From JABFSS01 sp964449445 (GTDB lineage: Bacteria; Patescibacteriota; Gracilibacteria; Peribacterales; Peribacteraceae), in the NCBI GenBank assembly GCA_964449445.1, contig CAYUZT010000002.1, forward strand, positions 1-64,000: a stretch of DNA of 64,000 nucleotides, in the 5' to 3' direction. Every line of letters begins with the position of its first letter. Position 1 is the first letter of the stretch. Below, piece after piece: positions 8,389 to 15,800 of this stretch. A program made the translations under genes and the position numbers. A model generated the notes under the pieces. That model had not been told where the DNA came from. It saw only the letters and a program-made list of their open reading frames with translations, and searched no databases.

Positions 8389-8456
8389 AAAAACCAGGCA
8401 ATCCATTGCCTGGTGCCCGCCGCCTCTGGGGGCAGTAGGAGGCAGGTCTCCTCCTA
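8389..8456 (-). terminator. Tandem hairpins with a minus-strand terminator
   Basis: The hairpin at 8394-8413 (CCAGGCAA/TTGCCTGG, loop TCCA) is followed by seven T only on the minus strand. Beside it are TGCCC/GGGCA and a perfect 7-bp stem TAGGAGG/CCTCCTA (8436-8442 with 8450-8456). No minus-strand gene lies upstream, so the minus-strand terminator is unexplained. On the plus strand the hairpins could still stabilise or end the 46-residue gene's mRNA. Confidence 0.5.
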
Positions 8457-8516
8457 TCACTTGCCGTAACAGGAGTATGACAAGTTTAGCATAGCTGCTG
8501 CTATACTCCCTCTCCG

Positions 8517-9317
8517 ATGCGCTTGGTCGATAATTTTTGTGAGTTGGTGACAAGACCGTGGACGGTCAGGGGCCACAATGACAAAATTTTGACGAAACCA
8601 CCGATGACGTTGAACGAGCAGGCGGAAGAACTATTGCTCTTCTTAATCGAATCATTCAGAGAGGAGGAAATGTTTTCCGGACTTCCCACGAGCTGGAAAA
8701 CAAACAAGCTCATCTGCAATGTAATGCACGGCAAGAACCGTGTGGAAATCGGCTCCGGAACAGGCCGGGTACCCCGTCTGACAATCCACAACGATCTTCT
8801 GCCGGAGGACGGCACACTTGTCATTTTTGAGCGCAATCCACGTCTTCTTGAATATTTGAAAAGAGTTATCAAGGATACGCGTGTGAAAATTTACGGAGCA
8901 TTTGGTGACGACTTTGAAGATATTATTTTGGATGAATTCAATGGAGAACCGGTCGACAGTCTGTGTTCAACCATGGCTCACTCTCATCTCACGAAACATG
9001 CCGGTGCAGAGCTGATTCGCAGGTATATACGACGTGTTCGCGTGGGAGGAACGGTCTTGATTGCCAATCACCGCGAACAAGGAGGTCACTTGATGGAAGC
9101 AGGATTAAAAATGCCTCTCCGCATCAATGAGCTCGTGAAAGAGTTCAGCATACCGCTGATCCGTCTTATGGCCGGAGAGGTGACGGAAGAATGTGCGAGT
9201 GATCCTTCATGGAACGGGAAACGTATTATGTTGCCTCATGCAGAAATGTCTCTGAGAGATTTGCACGCACCCGCTGCTCCATTTCTGAGACCGGGAAACC
9301 TATCGATCGCAAATTAG
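8517..9317 (+). CDS. Class I SAM-dependent methyltransferase
   Basis: The glycine-rich SAM-binding loop is visible as 'VEIGSGTGRVPRL' (about residues 75-87), followed by 'TLVIFERNPRLLEYL', which resembles the acidic loop after strand beta2, and 'GGTVLIANHREQG' at beta5. This layout resembles rRNA adenine dimethylase-like and phospholipid N-methyltransferase-like enzymes; the substrate cannot be told. It is 266 residues long without membrane helices. The upstream TGC-TATACT box (8497-8505) is a likely extended -10. The stop codon overlaps the stop of the converging K+ channel gene. Confidence 0.72.
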   Translation: MRLVDNFCELVTRPWTVRGHNDKILTKPPMTLNEQAEELLLFLIESFREEEMFSGLPTSWKTNKLICNVMHGKNRVEIGSGTGRVPRLTIHNDLLPEDGTLVIFERNPRLLEYLKRVIKDTRVKIYGAFGDDFEDIILDEFNGEPVDSLCSTMAHSHLTKHAGAELIRRYIRRVRVGGTVLIANHREQGGHLMEAGLKMPLRINELVKEFSIPLIRLMAGEVTEECASDPSWNGKRIMLPHAEMSLRDLHAPAAPFLRPGNLSIAN

Positions 9318-10144
9318 GCCTCCAATGATTTGCGAAGTTCTCTCGCAGCATCAGCGATCTTCGTAAACCACTCATCATTCCCATGCTGCGACTGTGCTCG
9401 CCAGGTGTGGACGACTTCCTCTGCCAGAAGCGTAAATTCCTGCAATTCAGCAACAATCTCTTCCTGGTCTTTCCACCCCACGCTGGCGCTCCGAAGTTCT
9501 ACACGCAAGGCGACAAATCGATTGAGCGTGCGATCGACGGAATCGAGGAGCAGCTTTTCCCGCCGCGCATCGATTGCGTACAAATCGTCGTAGAAATCCG
9601 GAATGTGTTCCAAAACCGTATATGTTTTCTGGAAAACGATCAACAGGTTGCTCCATAATTTTTCGGTGAGGGACTTATTCTCCCGTGCATGCGCGGCAAT
9701 CACGTCGCAATCACGGCGGACCAGGTACAGCACTTCGCGCGTCTTCAAAAAAGCTTCCTGAAACGCGAGTTTATGCACATTACCGAGCGCGAGCTCCTGT
9801 TTGCCGGAAACAATCTTGCTGATGACGACAGCGAACAGGAAGAACCCCAGCGCCGCTTCACTCGCCGCAAGAACGCGGGAAAATCCCAGGGGAACCATGT
9901 CTCCGTATCCCACCGTGGTTGCCGTCACCACACTGAAGTACACCGCGTTGGCAAATCTCTTCGCTGCATTCTCCATCAACGGAAGAGTGGTGACCCCGTT
10001 ATGACCATCACCTGTACTCAGTACAAAATAGGCAAAAGCGAATGCCAGCACGATGAAGATCCATATCACAAACAGCGTACGGCCAGACATCTGCGCGAGA
10101 CGCTCGAGAATGCGGAAGGCGGAAAGGTTCTTCGTGTATCTCAT
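9314..10144 (-). CDS. Two-TM potassium channel
   Basis: The selectivity filter 'TATTVGYGD' stands between two membrane helices (about residues 20-40 and 90-115), the layout of a KcsA-type K+ channel. The cytoplasmic part (about residues 120-276) is a long, mostly helical, charged domain and not an RCK domain. The ATG at 10144 (MRYTKNLSAF) is chosen because the 35 residues of the longer frame look random and overlap the ybaK gene. With this start the two genes are 7 bases apart and probably co-transcribed. Confidence 0.88.
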   Translation of the reverse strand: MRYTKNLSAFRILERLAQMSGRTLFVIWIFIVLAFAFAYFVLSTGDGHNGVTTLPLMENAAKRFANAVYFSVVTATTVGYGDMVPLGFSRVLAASEAALGFFLFAVVISKIVSGKQELALGNVHKLAFQEAFLKTREVLYLVRRDCDVIAAHARENKSLTEKLWSNLLIVFQKTYTVLEHIPDFYDDLYAIDARREKLLLDSVDRTLNRFVALRVELRSASVGWKDQEEIVAELQEFTLLAEEVVHTWRAQSQHGNDEWFTKIADAARELRKSLEA

Positions 10145-10151
10145 CTCGGGC

Positions 10152-10655
10152 TTATGGTAGCGCTTTCTGCTGCACGGGAACATCGAGAACTTTCCACGAA
10201 TGTCCAGTTGCCTGCAAAAATGCCTCGAGCCCGGCGTGCGGTATCGCAAGCGTCGCGGTATTCACGAGCGGGTGCGAGCAGATCGCATTGGCGTCCCACA
10301 CTGCCTGATCAATGATCACCTCCACCGCATGCGCAGCGTCGTTGACGAGTCCGAGCAGCGTGACGGATCCTGGTTCCACTCCTAAGTGAGTCTTGAGCCG
10401 ATCTGGTGAGGCGAACGAAAGACCTTGTTGGACCTGGAGGACATCCGTTAGTGCTTTCAAATCCACCTGTTTCTCATGTCCGACGGTCACGAGAAAATGC
10501 CGTTTGCCTTTCTTATCGCGCAAGAAAAGATTTTTTGTTTCCTTCCCTGGTAACGGCATGCGGAGCTCCAGAGCTTGCTCGCAGGTGAACACGGCTGCGT
10601 GATCGAAACGCTGGTAGGCAATGCCGTGCTCGGTGAGGAAGGCGTAGATGTCCAT
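10152..10655 (-). CDS. YbaK/ProX-type aminoacyl-tRNA deacylase
   Basis: This 167-residue protein has the YbaK/ProX editing-domain pattern: 'LTEHGIAYQRFDHAAVFTCEQAL' at the N-terminus, 'KETKNLFLRDKKGKRHFLVTV' in the centre and 'GSVTLLGLVNDAAHAVEVIID' toward the C-terminus. Such proteins hydrolyse mischarged tRNA, usually Ala-tRNA(Pro) or Cys-tRNA(Pro), as stand-alone editing factors. The length is normal. It is the first gene of a pair with the K+ channel. I give no symbol because ybaK and proX type specificity cannot be separated here. Confidence 0.85.
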   Translation of the reverse strand: MDIYAFLTEHGIAYQRFDHAAVFTCEQALELRMPLPGKETKNLFLRDKKGKRHFLVTVGHEKQVDLKALTDVLQVQQGLSFASPDRLKTHLGVEPGSVTLLGLVNDAAHAVEVIIDQAVWDANAICSHPLVNTATLAIPHAGLEAFLQATGHSWKVLDVPVQQKALP

Positions 10656-10670
10656 GAATGGGATAATTGA

Positions 10671-10722
10671 ATCATGAATTATGAATCATGGCACTATTCC
10701 ATAATTCATTATTCATCATCAC
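10671..10722. repeat. Palindromic word repeat (GAATCATGAATTATG family)
   Basis: The words GAATTATGAATCATGG and CCATAATTCATTATTC face each other across a 7-base loop in the gap between ybaK and the SIMPL gene. The same word occurs in frame inside pyrC (57671-57700). Confidence 0.7.
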
Positions 10723-10735
10723 CAAGGGAAAAACC

Positions 10736-11500
10736 TTATCTGAGCTCGTACGTCAGCTGCACCTGCACGTTTACTTCCTGCTCTCCCGCCGGCAGCGGCG
10801 TCGGCATTACTCCTCCCCCTCCCATTGCCGTATCCATCGCCATTTCCGCACGTGCATATGGCATCGGCGGACTATATCCCCCGCCTTCGGAGAAGCTCTT
10901 GAGTTTACCCAGTCTCATACCCAATTGCTTTGCAAGCGTTACAGCCTTTGCTTGAGCTTGGCTGATAGCCTCCTCCCGCGCCTCGGCACGCGACTTCTCC
11001 GGATCATCGACAATAAAGCTCACGCCGCCGGCCTGGTTGGCGCCCGCGTTTGTTGCGGCGGCAAGAACGTCACTGACTGTATCCAGATCGCGGACTTTGA
11101 CCCGCAAGCTCTGGCTGGCATCGAACCCGCGCATCACTTGCTGGCCGTCTTTCCAATCGTAGGTGGGATTGAGCGCAAGACTCTCGGTGCGGATATCTTT
11201 CTCCTCGATGCCAGATTTCTTCACGGCATCAAGAACTGCTGTCATGTTCTTTCCAAGCATATCCATCGCCTGTCGTGCTGTCGTTTGCCGCTGAATCTGA
11301 ACCCCAAAGCTGAGCTCGGCGATATCCGGCACTGCGGCTGCCTTCCCTTCGCCGCTCACGGAAATCGTCGTTCGATCGAATTCCTTCGTTTCCAGATGCT
11401 TTCCGGCGATAAAGAAGAGCCCACCGATGACGACAGCGAGCAGGAGGACGAACGGCATCCATGCTGCCGGGCGGAGAGTGATTATGCGGGTGTCGTCCAT
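10736..11500 (-). CDS. SIMPL domain (DUF541) protein with N-terminal anchor
   Basis: One membrane helix (about residues 15-33) is followed by a SIMPL domain. Family marks are 'TISVSGEGKAAAVPDIAELSFGV', the 'AVKKSGIEEKDIRTESLALNP' segment, 'QSLRVKVRDLD' and 'AEAREEAISQAQAKAVTLAKQLG'. The bulk should lie outside the membrane. SIMPL proteins have been tied to stress responses, but no activity is fixed for this one. A Gly/Met-rich loop (MGGGGVMPTPLP) precedes the last strand. It lies downstream of sufC on the same strand. Confidence 0.85.
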   Translation of the reverse strand: MDDTRIITLRPAAWMPFVLLLAVVIGGLFFIAGKHLETKEFDRTTISVSGEGKAAAVPDIAELSFGVQIQRQTTARQAMDMLGKNMTAVLDAVKKSGIEEKDIRTESLALNPTYDWKDGQQVMRGFDASQSLRVKVRDLDTVSDVLAAATNAGANQAGGVSFIVDDPEKSRAEAREEAISQAQAKAVTLAKQLGMRLGKLKSFSEGGGYSPPMPYARAEMAMDTAMGGGGVMPTPLPAGEQEVNVQVQLTYELR

Positions 11501-11505
11501 AATGT

Positions 11506-11593
11506 AGGAATGAGGAATTAGGAGCTAGGAGTATCGCACATTTTCCTGAATTTTTCGATCTTTTTATCCTAATTTCCTCATTCCTAACTCCTC
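11506..11593. repeat. Inverted GGAATGAGGAATTAGG word repeat overlapping the end of sufC
   Basis: The left arm (11506-11531) lies in the gap and the right arm (11567-11593) forms the last codons of sufC. The arms share the words AGGAATGAGGAA and TTAGGAG in opposite orientation. Confidence 0.7.
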
Positions 11594-12355
11594 GCCGCCG
11601 TACTTTGCATACCCTTCCTTCTCCAATTTCCTCGCAACTTCCATGCCTCCGCTTTCCACAATCTTACCACTGACCATCACATGGACGTGATCAGGTGCGA
11701 CGTAATCAAGTAACCGTGCATAGTGTGTGACGAGAACTGCAGAAAACGATGGTGAGCGCATCGTATTCACCCCTTCTGCGACAATTTTGAGCGCGTCAAT
11801 ATCGAGTCCCGAATCCGTTTCGTCCATGAGCGCGAGTTGCGGCTGTAGAATCGACATCTGGAGCACTTCCGCCTTCTTCTTTTCACCTCCCGAGAATCCC
11901 TTATTCAGGAAGCGCTCCGCAAACGCGGTATCCATATGCAGCGCTTTCATCTTCTCCTCAAGATGTTTTTTGAATTTGATGGGGGAAATGATCTTGGGCA
12001 GTTCTGTGCGCGCTTCCGATTGGGCTTTATACGCGGCGAAGAGAAAGCTTCGCAGTGTGACGCCCGCGATTTCCTTGGGATACTGGAATGCGAGAAACAG
12101 TCCCCGTGCAGCCCGATCTGATGTCGCAAGGGCCAGGAGATCTTCGCCATGGAATGACGCTGATCCCGAAACGACTGTGTACTTCGGATGCCCCATGAGC
12201 GTGTTTGCGAGTGTTGATTTCCCGGAACCATTGGGTCCCATGATGGCGTGAATCTCCCCGGGACGGACGACAAGACTGACTCCTTTCACGACTTCTTTCC
12301 CCTCCACGGCTATATGGAGATTGTTTGTCTGCAAGAGGTGTGCGGCTGGATTCAT
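11564..12355 (-). CDS. sufC: SufC, ATPase of the SUF system
   Basis: SufC is the ABC-type ATPase that drives the SufBCD scaffold. Walker A is 'MGPNGSGKSTLAN', the signature is 'GFSGGEKKKAEVLQM', Walker B is 'LALMDETDSGLDIDAL' and the H-loop is 'LVTHYARLLDYV'. The Glu-Thr-Asp after Walker B is typical of SufC. The length of 263 residues is normal. The ATG at 12355 follows a TACACT box by exactly 6 bases. The last residues 'GGEELGMRKLG' are encoded by a repeat that also occurs inverted in the next gap, so the C-terminus has been rewritten by a repeat. Confidence 0.95.
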   Translation of the reverse strand: MNPAAHLLQTNNLHIAVEGKEVVKGVSLVVRPGEIHAIMGPNGSGKSTLANTLMGHPKYTVVSGSASFHGEDLLALATSDRAARGLFLAFQYPKEIAGVTLRSFLFAAYKAQSEARTELPKIISPIKFKKHLEEKMKALHMDTAFAERFLNKGFSGGEKKKAEVLQMSILQPQLALMDETDSGLDIDALKIVAEGVNTMRSPSFSAVLVTHYARLLDYVAPDHVHVMVSGKIVESGGMEVARKLEKEGYAKYGGEELGMRKLG

Positions 12356-12361
12356 TGGCAC

Positions 12362-12367
12362 AGTGTA
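12362..12367 (-). promoter_or_regulatory. -10 box of sufC (leaderless start)
   Basis: TACACT on the minus strand lies exactly 6 bases before the sufC ATG. A TTGCAA about 15 bases further upstream is a possible -35. Confidence 0.5.
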
Positions 12368-12381
12368 GTCGCATTTCGATG

Positions 12382-12410
12382 TTTGCAATATTTAGTTTAT
12401 ATGATATAAT
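12382..12410 (+). promoter_or_regulatory. Promoter of the 12431 gene
   Basis: TTTGCA (12382-12387), a 17-base spacer and a perfect TATAAT (12405-12410) precede the ATG at 12431 by 20 bases. The region is shared with the divergent sufC promoter. Confidence 0.65.
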
Positions 12411-12430
12411 ATCATTAATACCAACACATT

Positions 12431-12988
12431 ATGCCCATCCTCTATACCGATGCTCAGGAACATGAACCAAATAGATTTGATCGATCCATTTTGTCATTGC
12501 CGCAACAGCCCGTCGGGCATCAGGCCCGCCAAGTAGGGCGCCGCGTCCGCAATCTCACAAATGCGCCTGCGGAGTATGCAATTGCAGAGGCCAGGGAATT
12601 ACTACAGAACATCTCCATAAACGCTACGGCAGTTTCTTCCTTGGGCAAGGAACATCGCATGGGTTCGCTTTGGAACATCATCCCTATTCTCAGCAATATC
12701 CGCTCCCACTTGGTTGCAGGTAAAGAGGCAGACGCCATTGCGGAATTAAAGGAAGACATGCGCCAACTGGAAAGCATCGTTGATCAATACAATGTAAGGG
12801 TTGACCTGCGATCGATACGGAAAGCTGTAGCCAAACTTCAGGAGCCGGGAGGCATAAGTAAGTGGGTTGCAAGCATTCTCCCGCTCCTTCGATGGGTACA
12901 CCGTCAGGCGACCCCGCAGCGTGCGGAGAACGTCCATATGGGAGCTCGGAAGGTGCGAAGGCAAGAAGGGTTTCGACAAGCTGCATAA
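12431..12988 (+). CDS. Unknown protein, 185 residues
   Basis: I do not recognise this soluble, largely helical protein. Visible segments are 'EYAIAEARELLQNISINATAV' and 'ADAIAELKEDMRQLESIVDQYNV', which look like amphipathic helices or a short coiled coil, and a basic C-terminal tail (ARKVRRQEGFRQ). It has its own consensus promoter and is divergent from sufC. The ferredoxin gene follows 92 bases downstream on the same strand. Confidence 0.6.
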   Translation: MPILYTDAQEHEPNRFDRSILSLPQQPVGHQARQVGRRVRNLTNAPAEYAIAEARELLQNISINATAVSSLGKEHRMGSLWNIIPILSNIRSHLVAGKEADAIAELKEDMRQLESIVDQYNVRVDLRSIRKAVAKLQEPGGISKWVASILPLLRWVHRQATPQRAENVHMGARKVRRQEGFRQAA

Positions 12989-13080
12989 CCGGGAAATTGC
13001 TGTACGTATCAGCAGCGTCGGATTCATCGAACTGACTACTATTCTTTTAGTCGAAAATTGCCATATCCTAGTGTTCCCGT

Positions 13081-13365
13081 ATGCCCAAAGTCACCTTCCA
13101 CTATTCCGGCCAGATCAAAACCGTCGAGGCGGAAAAGGGCAAACCGATTCTGCAGATCGCGCTCGATGCCGGTATTCCGATGGAACATGCCTGCGGCGGC
13201 AACGGTTTCTGCACCACCTGCATGTGCAAAGTGAAACAGGGAATGGAAAACCTAAGCCCCCGGAATGATCGCGAGGAAAACATGGGGATTATCGATGATC
13301 CCGACAGGTTGAGCTGTCAGGCTGAGGTGCAAGGTGATGTTGAGGTAGAGGTGATTGAATATTGA
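13081..13365 (+). CDS. fdx: 2Fe-2S ferredoxin
   Basis: This 94-residue protein is a plant/adrenodoxin-type ferredoxin. The cluster ligands are visible in 'HACGGNGFCTTCMCKV' and a later Cys in 'DRLSCQAEV', giving the C-x5-C-x2-C...C pattern. It transfers electrons in the cytosol; the partner is unknown. It is close to the sufC end of the suf region, which would supply its cluster. No Shine-Dalgarno sequence is seen; a TATCCT lies 11 bases before the ATG. Confidence 0.92.
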   Translation: MPKVTFHYSGQIKTVEAEKGKPILQIALDAGIPMEHACGGNGFCTTCMCKVKQGMENLSPRNDREENMGIIDDPDRLSCQAEVQGDVEVEVIEY

Positions 13366-13369
13366 TCAC

Positions 13370-13480
13370 AAATTCCAAACGCCAAAAACCAAAATCCAGG
13401 GAAATTTGGAAAATTGTATATTAAAAAAATTTCATATGCTTCCCTGGCATTTGGCTTTTGATATTTGGCATTTTTCTCCG
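13370..13480. repeat. Imperfect inverted CCAAA-word repeat, likely bidirectional terminator
   Basis: Two arms of about 30 bases made of CCAAA and GCCAAA words, each ending in CCAGGGAA, face each other between the converging ferredoxin and TPR genes. The AT-rich centre and flanking T runs would let the hairpin end transcription from both sides. Confidence 0.65.
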
Positions 13481-13486
13481 ACCGCA

Positions 13487-14251
13487 TCAGACTCTCGCTA
13501 ACGACAGTAACTTTGCCTTCACTTCTTCATCGTACGGCTCAATTTTATTGATTCTTCGATACGTTTCCTCCGCCTTCTCCGTCACACCCAGTTGCAAATA
13601 ACATTCAGCGAGCAACCGCAGGAGTTCTGTTGAACGGGCAAGACGCTGGGTTGCCTTTTCCAGCAGCGGAGCGGCTTCTTCGTACCGCTGGGCGGCAATG
13701 CACGCACGACCGAGTGCGGCAGAGCGATCGGGTGTCTGGGGATCGCGGTTGAGCGCTTCCTGATAGGCCTGGCATGCTTCGATGTACTTGCCCTGCCGGT
13801 AGTACGCGAGGCCCAGGTTACTGTGGAACGACACATCATCACGGTTCTGGAGGAGTTCGCGGTACATCGCCTCAGCTTTGTTTTCGCGGCCGGTCGTGAG
13901 GTAGAGCTTCGCCAGCATCGCTTGCACGTCATACGCGTGTGGCTGGACCGTGAGCGCCTGAATGAATAAGCGTTCGGCATCTTCTGTTTTCTCCTGCGCC
14001 ATCGCCTTTTCCGCCTGACGGATCAATGAGCGTACTTGCTGGAGCTCAATTGCGGACGTGCGCGGCGATTTGCGGATCCGGGAAACTTTCCGTTCTTCTA
14101 CAAGAAGCGCGCCCCGCTCTTCCGCGGAGTTGAACCTCTGTTTCATCGACCGCACAAAGCGCCGCACCGCGCGGTTGCGCAGGAGAGCGCGGAACCCAAA
14201 CAGCAGGAGAATGCCAAAAAGAGAAATGGAGAGGACCAGGACGTAGAGCAT
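13487..14251 (-). CDS. Membrane-anchored TPR protein
   Basis: An N-terminal hydrophobic helix (about residues 3-25) is followed by a basic linker and at least four tetratricopeptide repeats (about residues 75-250), for example 'GLAYYRQGKYIEACQAYQEALNRDP' and the parallel 'LAECYLQLGVTEKAEETYRRINKIEP'. TPR domains mediate protein contacts; the partner is unknown. The protein is 254 residues long and anchored with the repeats most likely in the cytoplasm. It lies downstream of holB, separated by a palindromic repeat that may act as a terminator. Confidence 0.82.
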   Translation of the reverse strand: MLYVLVLSISLFGILLLFGFRALLRNRAVRRFVRSMKQRFNSAEERGALLVEERKVSRIRKSPRTSAIELQQVRSLIRQAEKAMAQEKTEDAERLFIQALTVQPHAYDVQAMLAKLYLTTGRENKAEAMYRELLQNRDDVSFHSNLGLAYYRQGKYIEACQAYQEALNRDPQTPDRSAALGRACIAAQRYEEAAPLLEKATQRLARSTELLRLLAECYLQLGVTEKAEETYRRINKIEPYDEEVKAKLLSLARV

Positions 14252-14329
14252 TGGACTTCGGAAATCGACGAATCAAACTACCATGACATGTAGGGAACAG
14301 CAAGATGTCTGCAAGAGAACCATCGCATA

Positions 14330-14475
14330 AGAATCGCAGAAAGAAGCCAAAAACCAGAGACCAAAAGCTAAAAAGGCTAAAAGCCACACGTTTGAGGAAT
14401 CAAGTGTGAAATCTTCTTCTTTGATTCTTTACATTTCTTTGGTTTTTGGTTTTTGGAACTTGGATTTTTTCTGCG
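14330..14475. repeat. Inverted CCAAAAACC-word repeat
   Basis: CGCAGAAA near 14335 and TTTCTGCG near 14466 bound arms filled with CCAAAAACC-type words. A smaller inner pair (GAATCAA with TTGATTC) lies between them. It belongs to the same family as 13370-13480 and 45330-45450. Confidence 0.6.
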
Positions 14476-14482
14476 ACGACTG

Positions 14483-15460
14483 TCACTTCCTATCAGCGAG
14501 GGCAAGTACAAACTGTTGTGTGAGTAGCTGCCTGTTCACATTCGTTTCCAGGTTGCGGCAGAGCATCACCAGGTGACGGACGCTGGATGCGGGGAGTTCC
14601 ATACTCTCTTCCCGCAGCGCCAGGGAGAGGTGGAGCAAAAATTGATCGGCCGCTTTCGTCCGTTCATGCAACGGCGCGAGCAGTTGCAACCGTTCAATGG
14701 CGGACCGGCTGTGCCAGAACGCAAGTGCGCTACTGTAGACCTGCTTTTCGCTACGGAGGAGATCGGGGTTTTCCCGAAGGCGGCGAATGAATCCGGGAGC
14801 CCCCTGGGCGACGCGGAGCAAAAACTGCCGTTCGTCGTCGGAAGCGCCTTCGAGGAGAGGATTCAATTCAGTATCCGTCAACCGCGTGAAGTGGAGAACG
14901 CGCGAGCGGGAGATGAAGGTCGGGAGAAGCGATGTGAACGATTGCGTGGTGAGAACAAAAGTGACTCCCTCGGGGGGTTCTTCGAGAATCTTAAGCAGCG
15001 CGTTGACCGCTTCCACCTGCATGCGTTCCGCAGACCGGATCAGGCAGCAGCGATAGGTTCCGGACCCCACTTCGTGCATGCGTTCCTGGAGCGAACGGAT
15101 GTCATCAATGCTAATGGTATCGGTTTTTGCTTTCGCTTTCATCCGATGCTGCTGGATGACGTTCGACGATTGCGCGATAATGGAAAAATCTTCGCACGCG
15201 TCCTCGATCCATAACTGATCGATGATGAGCAGATCCGGATGGAGCAGATGACGAATGCGCTCCTGCGTCAACGCCCGCTCCTCGTCACTTTGACCGGCGC
15301 AGAGGAGTTCCTGCGCAAACCACTTCGCAATCGTGAATTTCCCCAGATGCGGTGATCCCGAGAAAATGTAAGCATGCGCGACATTCGCCTGCGCAAGATC
15401 CTGCTGCAGCGCGGCTAACTGGGTCTTGTGGCCGAGAATATCGGACGGGATGGCGACCAT
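14483..15460 (-). CDS. holB: DNA polymerase III delta' subunit
   Basis: This is a 325-residue clamp-loader subunit of the AAA+ type. Seen are 'DILGHKTQLAALQQDL' at the N-terminus, a degenerate Walker A (SGSPHLGKFT), 'DTISIDDIRSLQERM', 'MQVEAVNALLKILEEPPEGVTFVLTT' with the typical LLKxLEEPP motif, and 'FISRSRVLHF' with the SRC-like arginine-finger region. It helps load the sliding clamp during replication. The Cys zinc-binding residues of classical delta' are not evident, which is common in reduced forms. Confidence 0.88.
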   Translation of the reverse strand: MVAIPSDILGHKTQLAALQQDLAQANVAHAYIFSGSPHLGKFTIAKWFAQELLCAGQSDEERALTQERIRHLLHPDLLIIDQLWIEDACEDFSIIAQSSNVIQQHRMKAKAKTDTISIDDIRSLQERMHEVGSGTYRCCLIRSAERMQVEAVNALLKILEEPPEGVTFVLTTQSFTSLLPTFISRSRVLHFTRLTDTELNPLLEGASDDERQFLLRVAQGAPGFIRRLRENPDLLRSEKQVYSSALAFWHSRSAIERLQLLAPLHERTKAADQFLLHLSLALREESMELPASSVRHLVMLCRNLETNVNRQLLTQQFVLALADRK

Positions 15461-15490
15461 GGGCCGACCATCGTAACAGAATCCTGCCGA

Positions 15491-15598
15491 TTAGTGGATC
15501 GCAAGAGCGAGTGTCGGAAGCAGTACAACGCCAACCCAGAAGAGGAACAGCGCAAACTGCGTCGATTGCTCCCTGCGATGAGAACTGGGGATGAACAT
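15491..15598 (-). CDS. Possible 35-residue membrane peptide
   Basis: The frame starts MFIPSSHRREQ and ends with one hydrophobic helix (FALFLFWVGVVLLPTLALA). It lies on the holB side of a 340-base region between holB and secA. There is no ribosome-binding site or clear promoter, so the call is weak. Confidence 0.3.
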   Translation of the reverse strand: MFIPSSHRREQSTQFALFLFWVGVVLLPTLALAIH

Positions 15599-15640
15599 AG
15601 ACAAGAATAAAGACGTCTTGGAAAGGAATGTCTTACAAAG

Positions 15641-15796
15641 ATGGGCGGGAAAACACCCCCGCTCATCATGGAAATCGGGCACCTCTACAATCACCTTCGC
15701 GGCATCGAGCTGTATCCCGTCCGGGTACTACCGCTCCAATTCCTGACGTACGTGACTTTTCTGATTGTGGTCTACGGAGTGATCATGACGATTTGA
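15641..15796 (+). CDS. Small single-TM protein, 51 residues
   Basis: The product starts MGGKTPPLIMEIGHLYNHL and ends in a hydrophobic helix (LTYVTFLIVVYGVIMTI). I do not recognise it. It lies between holB and secA on the opposite strand and ends 4 bases before the secA stop codon. A GAAAGGA about 13 bases upstream is a weak ribosome-binding site. An internal ATG at 15668 (MEIGHLYN) is also possible. Confidence 0.45.
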   Translation: MGGKTPPLIMEIGHLYNHLRGIELYPVRVLPLQFLTYVTFLIVVYGVIMTI

Positions 15797-15800
15797 TAAA

